Source: Pseudomonas oryzihabitans (GTDB lineage Bacteria; Pseudomonadota; Gammaproteobacteria; Pseudomonadales; Pseudomonadaceae). Taken from it: a DNA stretch of 64,000 nucleotides. Both the position numbers and the translations under genes were made by a program. Below, one piece after another: positions 56,124-62,844 of the stretch. The notes under the pieces were generated by a model, which was not told the origin of the DNA, did no database searches, and saw only the letters and a program-made list of their open reading frames with translations. The number at the start of each line of letters is the position of its first letter. Positions within the stretch are counted from its first letter, which is position 1. The stretch covers positions 3,890,001 to 3,954,000 of the forward strand of contig NZ_CP102428.1 of the NCBI RefSeq assembly GCF_024652905.1. The letters are read 5' to 3'.

Positions 56124-57200
56124 ATGCGCATAGGCATTCTCACCCACGTGAAACACCCGGTACGCCAGCCGTTCGCCGGCGGTCTCGAGGCCTTCACCTA
56201 CGACATCACCCTGCAACTGCGCGAGCGTGGCCATGGGGTGACTCTGTTCGCCAGTTCGGCTTCGGCGCCGGAGCTGGAGGTGGTACCCATCCTCGACGAC
56301 GGCAACTACGGGACGGATGGTTGCCGGCGCAAGCGCAACGTACTCAGCTCCGAGTACCTCGACGAGCACCACGGCTATCTCGACTGCATGCAGCGCATCG
56401 ACAGCCATGGCTTCGACGTCATTTTCAACAATGCCCTGCACTATGTGCCGGTGACCATGTCCGGGCTGATCCGCACGCCCATGCTCACGGTGCTGCATAC
56501 CCCGCCGTTCTTCGAGTTGATCAACGCCATCGGCGAATTGCACAAGCGCGGTGGCGGTCATTACTGCACCGTGTCCCAGGCCAATGCCGACAACTGGGCG
56601 CACCTGGCGCCGGCCTGCCACGTGATTCCCAACGGCATCGATCTCGACGCCTGGCGGCCACGCGGTACCCCAATCGGCGACCATGCGCTCTGGTTCGGTC
56701 GCCTGGTGCCCGACAAGGGGCCGCACCTGGCGCTGGACGCCGCACGGGCGGCCGGTGTGCCCCTGCGCCTGGCTGGCCAGGCCACCGACGAGCGTTACTT
56801 TCGCCAGGAGATCGCGCCGCGTCTGGGTGACCAGGCCGTTTACCTCGGTCACCTGGACCGCACCGCCCTGGCCGCTGAAGTCGCCCAGGCACGCGCCTGC
56901 CTGGTGACCCCTTGCTGGGACGAACCCTTCGGCCTGATCGTCGCCGAGGCGCTGGCCTGTGGTACGCCGGTGTCGGCCTTCGCCCGCGGTGCCCTGCCGG
57001 AACTCCTCACCGCCGAGACCGGCGCCCTGGCCCCGCCGGGTGATGTCCCGGCCCTGGCCGCAGCCCTGCGCGAGGCCCTGTCGTTGTCCCGCGAGGCCTG
57101 CCGAGCGCGGGCCGAGGCCCAGTGGAGCCATCGCCTGATGATCGATCGCTACGAGCGCCTGCTCGCCGATGTCGCCGCCGGTCGGGTGGCCCGTGGCTAG
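56124..57200 (+). CDS. GT4-family glycosyltransferase, first of a three-GT cassette
   Basis: A 358-aa cytosolic GT-B enzyme. The N-terminal domain begins MRIGILTHVKHPVRQPFAGGLEAFTYDIT with the Gly-rich acceptor loop. The C-terminal domain has WFGRLVPDKGPHLALDAARAAGV and the E-x7-E motif in WDEPFGLIVAEALACGTPV, typical of retaining GT4 (glycosyl transferase group 1). Donor and acceptor unknown. The 3' end overlaps the next glycosyltransferase by ~30 nt depending on the start chosen, so the cassette is cotranscribed. Confidence 0.88.
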   Translation: MRIGILTHVKHPVRQPFAGGLEAFTYDITLQLRERGHGVTLFASSASAPELEVVPILDDGNYGTDGCRRKRNVLSSEYLDEHHGYLDCMQRIDSHGFDVIFNNALHYVPVTMSGLIRTPMLTVLHTPPFFELINAIGELHKRGGGHYCTVSQANADNWAHLAPACHVIPNGIDLDAWRPRGTPIGDHALWFGRLVPDKGPHLALDAARAAGVPLRLAGQATDERYFRQEIAPRLGDQAVYLGHLDRTALAAEVAQARACLVTPCWDEPFGLIVAEALACGTPVSAFARGALPELLTAETGALAPPGDVPALAAALREALSLSREACRARAEAQWSHRLMIDRYERLLADVAAGRVARG

Positions 57201-58245
57201 ACCGCCCGTGGCTGAGCTGAACATCGGCTACTACGCCCACCATCACGGCGCCGGCCATGTGACCCGAGCCCTGGCCATCGCCGCCGCCTTCGATGGCCCC
57301 CTGACCCTGTTCGGCAGTCGCCTGCCCGAACAGGTGGAGCTGCCCAACGTCCAGCTCTGCCCGCTGCCGCCCGACGTGGCCCCGGGTGTCGAGGGCGAAG
57401 CCTTCGCCTGCCTGCACTATGCGCCGCTGGGAGTGGCAGGGCTGCGCGAGCGCATGGGCCTGCTGGTGGACTGGTTTCGCCGCGCCTGGCCCTGTCTGCT
57501 GGTGGTCGACGTCTCGGTGGAGGTGGCACTGCTGGCCAGGCTGTGTGGCGTGCCGACGATCTATCTGCGTCAGCGCGGCAGCCGCTTCGATGCCGCCCAC
57601 GAACTGGCCTATGCCAGTGCCAGCCGGTTGTTGGCACCCTATCCGGAACATCTGGAAGAACCCGCCACTCCAGCCATCTGGCGAGCCAAGACCTGCTATA
57701 CCGGCAGCCTGTCGCGCTATGCCGGGCAACGACGCGACAGCCTGCGCGAGCCCGGCACGGTCACCGTCATCGCCGGCCATGGCGGCACCGCCTTCAGCCG
57801 CGCGCGACTGGTCGCCGCGGCGCGCGCCTGTCCCGCCTGGCGCTGGACGGTGCTGGGTCCGGTGGCGGAGGACGCCACCGTGGCGCCGGCCAATCTGAGT
57901 TTCCTCGGCAGCGTCGCCAATCCCGCGCCCTGGCTGACCCGCGCCGAGCTGGTGGTCGGCTCGGCGGGTGACAGCCTGGTGGCGGAGCTGGCCGATCTGC
58001 GCTGTCGCTTCATCTGCCTGCCGGATGCCCGGCCCTTCGACGAGCAACTGTCCACCGGGCGCCTGCTGGCCATGCAGGGCCTGGCGCTCACCGGCGAAAC
58101 CTGGCCCGCTGACGATGACTGGCCAGAGCTGCTGGCCAGGGCACGCGGGCTCGATCCCGAGCGCTGGGCGGCGGTAGGCGATGGCGAGGGCGCCCGGCGC
58201 GCCGCGGCCTGTATTCGGCAGGTCGCCCAGGAGGTGCTGACATGA
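57169..58245 (+). CDS. MurG/GT28-like glycosyltransferase, second of the cassette
   Basis: A GT-B protein of up to 358 aa. The N-terminal loop NIGYYAHHHGAGHVTRALAIA resembles the glycine/His loop of GT28/MurG-type enzymes. The C-terminal donor-site region GSVANPAPWLTRAELVVGSAGDSLVAELADLRCRFI and RPFDEQLSTGRLL matches the GT28 C domain pattern. Starts at GTG 57193 or 57208 (348-353 aa... slightly shorter) would reduce the overlap with the GT4 gene and are possible, because conservation begins at LNIGYYAHHHG. Substrate unknown. The stop overlaps the third gene by 4 nt. Confidence 0.82.
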   Translation: MSPPVGWPVARPPVAELNIGYYAHHHGAGHVTRALAIAAAFDGPLTLFGSRLPEQVELPNVQLCPLPPDVAPGVEGEAFACLHYAPLGVAGLRERMGLLVDWFRRAWPCLLVVDVSVEVALLARLCGVPTIYLRQRGSRFDAAHELAYASASRLLAPYPEHLEEPATPAIWRAKTCYTGSLSRYAGQRRDSLREPGTVTVIAGHGGTAFSRARLVAAARACPAWRWTVLGPVAEDATVAPANLSFLGSVANPAPWLTRAELVVGSAGDSLVAELADLRCRFICLPDARPFDEQLSTGRLLAMQGLALTGETWPADDDWPELLARARGLDPERWAAVGDGEGARRAAACIRQVAQEVLT

Positions 58246-59084
58246 TCGTCCTGACCCTGGTCCATGGCCGCGAGCGGCAACTGGCCAACCTGATCCGCGG
58301 CCTGGAGCTGGCGCCGACCCCGCCCGCCGCCCTGGTGGTGGTGCAGATGAACGAGGCACCACGCGCACTGCACAGCTCGCGCTTTCCGATCCAGGTACAG
58401 GCGGTCGAAGGCGACGGCATCCTGCCCCTGGCCGCCGCGCGCAATGCCGCCGTGGCCGCTGCACCCGGCGAGGCGCTGGTGTTTCTCGATGTGGACTGCA
58501 TCCCCGCACCAGACCTGCTCGATGCCTATCGCCGGGCGCTGGCCGCGCGCCCCGACGCCCTGCACCAGGGCTTCGTCCACTATCTGCCGGCCGGCGTCGC
58601 GGAAGGTGACTGGACCCCGGAGGCGCTGCTCGCCTCGGGCGTCGTCCATCCCCTGCACCGGGATCGACCGAGCGGGGAGATGATTCCTCATCCGCTGTTC
58701 TGGTCGCTGAATTTCGCCTGCATGCGCGCCACCTTCAGCCGCATCGGCGGTTTCGACGAGGGCTATCGTGGCTATGGCGGCGAGGACACCGATTTCGCCT
58801 TTCGTGCCCGTGACGCGGGGGTGCCCGTCTATCAGGCCGAGGCGCGCGCCTTCCACCAGTACCACCCGACCTATCACCCGCCGCTCAACCACTTCGCCAG
58901 TATCCTGGAGAATGCCCGGCGCTTTCAGGCGCGCTGGGGGCTCTGGCCCATGGAGGGCTGGTTGCGCGAATTCGCCGCCGCCGGCTTCATCCACTTCGAT
59001 GAACGTCGCGGGATAGAGGCGCTCCGGGTGCCCACGGCCGCCGAGATCGCCGCCTGCCGGGATGCCTCCGGTTCCGGCTTCTGA
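58242..59084 (+). CDS. GT2/galactosyltransferase-like protein, third of the cassette
   Basis: A 280-aa GT-A glycosyltransferase. The N-terminal GT2-type fold has the metal-binding VFLDVDCIPAPDLLDAY (~84-100). The C-terminal GT7C-like block is GGFDEGYRGYGGEDTDFAFRARDAG (~172-196), as in polypeptide GalNAc- and galactosyltransferases, with the catalytic Glu-Asp in GGEDTD. There is no membrane segment. The start overlaps the previous stop (ATGA). With GT4 and GT28-like enzymes it makes an apparently complete three-step glycosylation unit with no known pathway gene nearby. Confidence 0.85.
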   Translation: MIVLTLVHGRERQLANLIRGLELAPTPPAALVVVQMNEAPRALHSSRFPIQVQAVEGDGILPLAAARNAAVAAAPGEALVFLDVDCIPAPDLLDAYRRALAARPDALHQGFVHYLPAGVAEGDWTPEALLASGVVHPLHRDRPSGEMIPHPLFWSLNFACMRATFSRIGGFDEGYRGYGGEDTDFAFRARDAGVPVYQAEARAFHQYHPTYHPPLNHFASILENARRFQARWGLWPMEGWLREFAAAGFIHFDERRGIEALRVPTAAEIAACRDASGSGF

Positions 59085-59210
59085 CGACGGCGCGCAACCA
59101 ACCCGGCTGCCGCCACTCTGAAGGTAGGGCGGTCTGCAAAAGCCGCCGGGCGCAGGCCGTGCAGGCCCGCTCCAGGAATCCTTCGTGAGGAATGTTCGTC
59201 AGGAGCCGTT

Positions 59211-60200
59211 ATGTCCTTGTTTGCCTTCAGCCTGCGCGGCATTTCGCCGTTCACCCTCGTCAAGCGTGCCGTCCAGGAATTCGTGGCCGACGACATGCCC
59301 ACCTATGCGGCAGCGCTGGCCTACCAGATGCTGTTCTCGCTGTTTCCCTTCCTGCTGTTCCTGATCGCCCTGATCGGTTTCCTGCACCTGCCGGACTTCT
59401 TCACCTTCCTGCGCGAACAGGCCGCCTACCTGCTGCCGGTCACCGCGCTGGACACGGTCAATCCCATCATCGACCAGCTGCAGACGCAGAAGGGCGGCCT
59501 GCTGTCCTTCAGTATCATCGTCGCCCTCTGGTCCGCCTCGGGTGGCTTCCGCTCGCTGATGACCGCCATGAACAGCGCCTACGACGTGGTGGAAAGCCGC
59601 CCGGCCTGGAAGCGCATTCCCCTGTCGGTGCTGCACACCATTGGCCTTGCCGGGCTGCTGCTCAGCGCTGCCGCCCTCATGGTGCTGGGCCCCCAGGTGA
59701 TGAACTGGCTGGCCGCCTATGTCGGGCTGGAAGACTACATGGTCACCCTCTGGGCGCTGATCCGCTGGCCGCTGGCCGTAGCCCTGCTGATGATCGCCGT
59801 GGCAGCGCTCTACTACGTCACCCCGGACGTGAAGCAGAGCTTTCGCTTCATCACCCCGGGCTCGGTGCTGGCAGTGGTGGTCTGGATCCTGGCGTCCCTG
59901 GGCTTTGGCTACTACGTGCAGAACTTCGCCAACTACAACGCCACCTACGGCAGCATCGGCGCCATCATCGTCTTGCTGCTGTACTTCTATCTGTCTTCGG
60001 CGGTGCTGCTGTTCGGCGCGGAGATCAATGCGGTGATCGAACACCACAGCGACGAAGGCAAGGAAAAGGGCGAGAAGAGCCCGGGCGACGGTGGGGTAGA
60101 AGCCGACGAAGAGATTCAGGCGGGTCAGGACGAGGGCGCCCAGCGAGAAGGCGTCCTGGGTGAGGCGCGGGTGGTAAAGCGCCCGAATGACCGAACCTGA
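59211..60200 (+). CDS. YihY/UPF0761 family membrane protein
   Basis: A 329-aa inner-membrane protein, formerly labelled ribonuclease BN. Six hydrophobic segments (~35-290) include the blocks AALAYQMLFSLFPFLLFLIALIG, ALWSASGGFRSLMTAMNSAYDV, and YGSIGAIIVLLLYFYLSSAVLLFGAEINAVIEH. The last ~45 residues (from EGKEKGEKSPGDGG) are hydrophilic and acidic and look like a lineage-specific tail. It lies 126 nt after the glycosyltransferase cassette and may be independent of it. Function unknown in the family. Confidence 0.9.
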   Translation: MSLFAFSLRGISPFTLVKRAVQEFVADDMPTYAAALAYQMLFSLFPFLLFLIALIGFLHLPDFFTFLREQAAYLLPVTALDTVNPIIDQLQTQKGGLLSFSIIVALWSASGGFRSLMTAMNSAYDVVESRPAWKRIPLSVLHTIGLAGLLLSAAALMVLGPQVMNWLAAYVGLEDYMVTLWALIRWPLAVALLMIAVAALYYVTPDVKQSFRFITPGSVLAVVVWILASLGFGYYVQNFANYNATYGSIGAIIVLLLYFYLSSAVLLFGAEINAVIEHHSDEGKEKGEKSPGDGGVEADEEIQAGQDEGAQREGVLGEARVVKRPNDRT

Positions 60201-60207
60201 GTGGTAG

Positions 60208-60235
60208 GGTGGATGACGGCGCCGCCTTATCCACC
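60208..60235. repeat. Short GGTGGAT/ATCCACC hairpin, copy 1
   Basis: GGTGGATGACGGC and GCCTTATCCACC pair with two mismatches around GCC. It is 8 nt after the YihY stop and similar to the element at 60464, so both may be small dispersed Pseudomonas repeats or transcript ends. Confidence 0.6.
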
Positions 60236-60330
60236 GTTCCCCTGCGGCCCTGGTTGTGGAAAACGCCAGGCGGTTTTCCCTTCCGCGGGTCTTGGCGTAC
60301 TGGCGTAGTGGCCATGGGCCGCGCCAGTAT

Positions 60331-60428
60331 CGTAGGTTGGGCTGAGACGGCTTCCCCGTCGAAGCCCAACATGGCCAGCACCTTGAGGCGAGACCTATCG
60401 GGCTTCGCTGTGCTCAACCCAACCTACG
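60331..60428. repeat. Palindromic repeat, family 2 copy 2 (98 bp)
   Basis: The outer arms CGTAGGTTGGGCTGAG and CTCAACCCAACCTACG pair with one mismatch. An internal stem of GAAGCCCAACA / CGGGCTTCGC type is also present. The reverse complement matches the 38906 element at both ends, including GAGCACAGCGAAGCCC. It lies in the convergent gap between YihY and gpmA. Confidence 0.8.
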
Positions 60429-60463
60429 GCGACCCGTGACCACGATAGGTCAGCCGTCGGCAG

Positions 60464-60492
60464 GGTGGATAATGGCTTCAGCCTTATCCACC
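60464..60492. repeat. Short GGTGGAT/ATCCACC hairpin, copy 2
   Basis: GGTGGATAA-TGGC-TTCA-GCC-TTATCCACC has 9-bp outer arms that pair exactly. It shares its arms with the element at 60208, and the two flank the family 2 repeat in the 359-nt YihY-gpmA gap, which has no gene. Confidence 0.65.
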
Positions 60493-60559
60493 GCTCACAC
60501 CTCGTCGACCCTGTGGAAAACCGTGCAAGGTCTCCACCAGAGAACGGACGAAAGAGGCC

Positions 60560-61306
60560 TTACTTCGCCTTGCCCTGATTGGCCACCGCGGCCATCTTGG
60601 CAGCGACCTCATCCGGGTCGGCCAGGTAGTAGTGCTTGGTGGGCTTGAGGTCTTCGTCGAACTCGTACACCAGCGGCACGCCGTTGGGGATGTTGAGGCT
60701 GACGATGTCGTTGTCGGAAATGTTGTCCAGGTACTTGATCAGGGCGCGCATGGAGTTGCCATGGGCGACTACCAGCACACGTTGGCCACTGCGAATGGCC
60801 GGGGCCAGGACTTCGTTCCAGTAGGGCAGGACGCGTTCGACGCAATCCTTGAGGCACTCGGTGCGCGGCACCTGATCCAGCGACAGACCGGCATAGCGCG
60901 GATCGGCGGCCAGGGCCTGCTGCTCCTCGACGCTCTGCTCGGGCGGCGGTACGTCGTAGCTGCGGCGCCAGACCAGGACCTGCTCTTCACCGAACTTGGC
61001 AGCGGTCTCGGACTTGTTCAGACCGGTCAGGCCACCATAGTGACGTTCGTTGAGGCGCCAGTCGCTCACCACTGGCAGCCACATCTGGTCCATGCCTTCC
61101 TGCACGTGCCACAGGGTGCGCACGGCGCGCTTGAGCACCGAGACGTGGGCCACGTCGAAAAGGAAGCCGGCGTCCTTGAGTGCCTTGCCGCCCTCGTGGG
61201 CCTCGCGGATCCCCTGTTCGGTCAGATCCACATCCGCCCAGCCACTGAAGCGGTTTTCCAGGTTCCACGCCGACTGGCCATGGCGGATGAATACGACTTG
61301 CGACAT
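60560..61306 (-). CDS. gpmA: GpmA, 2,3-bisphosphoglycerate-dependent phosphoglycerate mutase
   Basis: A 248-aa glycolytic enzyme that interconverts 3- and 2-phosphoglycerate. The phosphohistidine motif is His9 in [18 protein letters not shown], with a second His in [14 protein letters not shown] near residue 182 and the conserved [14 protein letters not shown] block. GGAGG is 7 nt before the ATG at 61306; an extended frame to 61399 is rejected. Most Pseudomonas rely on the cofactor-independent enzyme GpmI, so this dPGM is an additional or accessory copy (family knowledge). Confidence 0.94.
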   Translation of the reverse strand: MSQVVFIRHGQSAWNLENRFSGWADVDLTEQGIREAHEGGKALKDAGFLFDVAHVSVLKRAVRTLWHVQEGMDQMWLPVVSDWRLNERHYGGLTGLNKSETAAKFGEEQVLVWRRSYDVPPPEQSVEEQQALAADPRYAGLSLDQVPRTECLKDCVERVLPYWNEVLAPAIRSGQRVLVVAHGNSMRALIKYLDNISDNDIVSLNIPNGVPLVYEFDEDLKPTKHYYLADPDEVAAKMAAVANQGKAK

Positions 61307-61392
61307 GCGACCTCCATCTTGGGATTCATTGTTTGGCTCACGCCTACGCGAAGCTGTGCCAAACATACCGCAGATGGAGGCTGCCGGCATGG

Positions 61393-61413
61393 GCATCACG
61401 GAAACCGTGATGC
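61393..61413 (-). terminator. Perfect hairpin between small gene and gpmA
   Basis: GCATCACGG-AAA-CCGTGATGC has 9-bp exact arms. It is 22 nt beyond the stop of the small gene on the minus strand and lacks a T run. It may separate that gene from gpmA. Confidence 0.4.
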
Positions 61414-61434
61414 GTCCGGCACTCGCAGGGAGCC

Positions 61435-61662
61435 TTAGGCCACCAGGGCGCGACGGGTACGGGCGATGACCCGCTCCAGGCCGTCGGCAGCGTTGTACTG
61501 CTCGGGGTAGAGGCGCTCGCTACGACAGGCGACACCGCGCTCGTCGATCACGGTGAAACTGAAGCCGCCCTTGCGCGAAGCCGGGGTGGTGATGCATTGA
61601 AACGGCGCGAAGGCCGCTTGGAGGTGTTGCATGGCCGCAATGGCCTGATTTTGAATGTTCAT
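61435..61662 (-). CDS. Small hypothetical protein (75 aa)
   Basis: A soluble 75-aa protein with an alpha-beta pattern: helix ([16 protein letters not shown]), beta strands ([21 protein letters not shown]) and a C-terminal helix ([15 protein letters not shown]). AAGGA lies 9 nt upstream of the ATG, and the sequence has normal coding composition, so I consider it real. No family is recognised. It precedes gpmA by 128 nt on the same strand, with a hairpin between. Confidence 0.7.
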   Translation of the reverse strand: MNIQNQAIAAMQHLQAAFAPFQCITTPASRKGGFSFTVIDERGVACRSERLYPEQYNAADGLERVIARTRRALVA

Positions 61663-62167
61663 CTAACTATCCTTGGGATCCACGCTCAGTCGGCGCGGTG
61701 AAATAACTCCAGCAACCTCGTACCCATAACGGCCGACGGCTGAATCTCTGGCTGGAGGAAGGCAGCGTGTGGGCGAGACGCCCAGGCATGCAGGTAAGTA
61801 CTTGGGAAGGCAGGCAACCGGCCGGGCACGAGATTCAGAGGCCAGGGCGGCAGATCCTGAGCAATCGAGGGATCGATTCGATCCGGATGACGCTTATTTC
61901 GCGCTGCTACAACGAGCGGAAAGGCGTCCAGCGATTGGGGTCAGCTTGGTACTAACCCGATCAAGCTAGCAGGATCGATGCCAGCCGCGCAAGCCCGCTG
62001 GTCGGCGATGGGCTTGATGGTCTTCAGGTCTGTACGAAAGGTCGCTGGGCGAAATCAGATGGCGTAACGACCACTAAGAGTGGAGACCCCGCAGGGGTGC
62101 GCGCCTGGGTCGAATGGCTGGACGAGGTGTTCGCCGCCGTCGCGCCGGCTTGGCTAAGGCGGTGAGA
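61663..62167. other. Gene-poor 505-nt region, possible degraded coding remnant
   Basis: No complete gene is supported. A plus-strand frame without a start codon runs about 61955-62165 and ends VRAWVEWLDEVFAAVAPAWL.., with high GC at third positions, then TGA at 62163. This looks like the 3' end of a decayed gene. The left part is lower in GC than the flanking genes. No inverted repeats or target duplications mark it as an insertion. Confidence 0.4.
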
Positions 62168-62788
62168 TCATTCCGCGAGAAAGGCTGTAGCCGGGTACTG
62201 TCCGCAGGCAGCGGCCGTCAGGCCATGACGTTGCAGATAACGATCGACTCGCCAGCGACCCAGCGCATAGCCGAGATGGCGGGGCAGGTCGCCACTGCCG
62301 AAGAACCAGCGGGCATGGTCGTATGGTTGGTGCAGTTCGGCACTCAGGTCGTCCCAGTATCTGGCCATTTCCTGGGGGGCGGCCTGGGCATAGAAGGGCA
62401 GCTGGCCGGTCAATTCACCTTCGAACTGGCAGGCGAGGCCTTCACTGACCAAGACCTCGCCCAGTGTGGACCCGTAACCCGGACCGGCATGCCGCAGGCA
62501 GTGGTGCAATTCGTGGCCGAGCAGGGCGGTGAAGCGATCAGGGAAGGCTTGCTGCAGGTGCGGGCTGTCGGGGTCCAGGGTCAGAAAGACTCGCTCGGCG
62601 TCCGGGCTGTAGCCATTCAGACCCAACTCCGGGATCACCCAGGCGCCCACCTGCACCACCACGTCTACCCGTTGTTCGGGCAGGTGCGCAGCGATACGGG
62701 TCAGGGCATCGGTGAAGGTCTCCTGCAGGATGGCGCGCCAGGGGTCCAGGCGACCGCTGGCGTTGAGCAGGTGTAGTACGCAGGTCAT
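62168..62788 (-). CDS. DUF2268-like predicted zinc metalloprotease
   Basis: A 206-aa cytosolic protein. The metal-binding motif is HELHHCLRH (first His at residue 92), in the context LLGHELHHCLRHAGPGYGSTLGEVLVSEGLACQFE; a downstream Glu in SEGLA would be the third ligand. This resembles the DUF2268 predicted Zn-dependent proteases. There is no signal peptide. GGAG is 9 nt upstream of the ATG. Substrate unknown. It follows the cytochrome c gene by 56 nt on the same strand, but a shared transcript is not certain. Confidence 0.75.
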   Translation of the reverse strand: MTCVLHLLNASGRLDPWRAILQETFTDALTRIAAHLPEQRVDVVVQVGAWVIPELGLNGYSPDAERVFLTLDPDSPHLQQAFPDRFTALLGHELHHCLRHAGPGYGSTLGEVLVSEGLACQFEGELTGQLPFYAQAAPQEMARYWDDLSAELHQPYDHARWFFGSGDLPRHLGYALGRWRVDRYLQRHGLTAAACGQYPATAFLAE

Positions 62789-62844
62789 CCAGGCATCTCC
62801 GGGGGCAGCCTGTCTTTATAGACGAGGTCGCGCCCCTTCGTTCG

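Noticed and set aside
61767-61969. Two overlapping plus-strand frames of 62-66 codons
   Set aside because: Both lie in the gene-poor stretch in different frames of the same DNA, with no RBS and no recognisable product.
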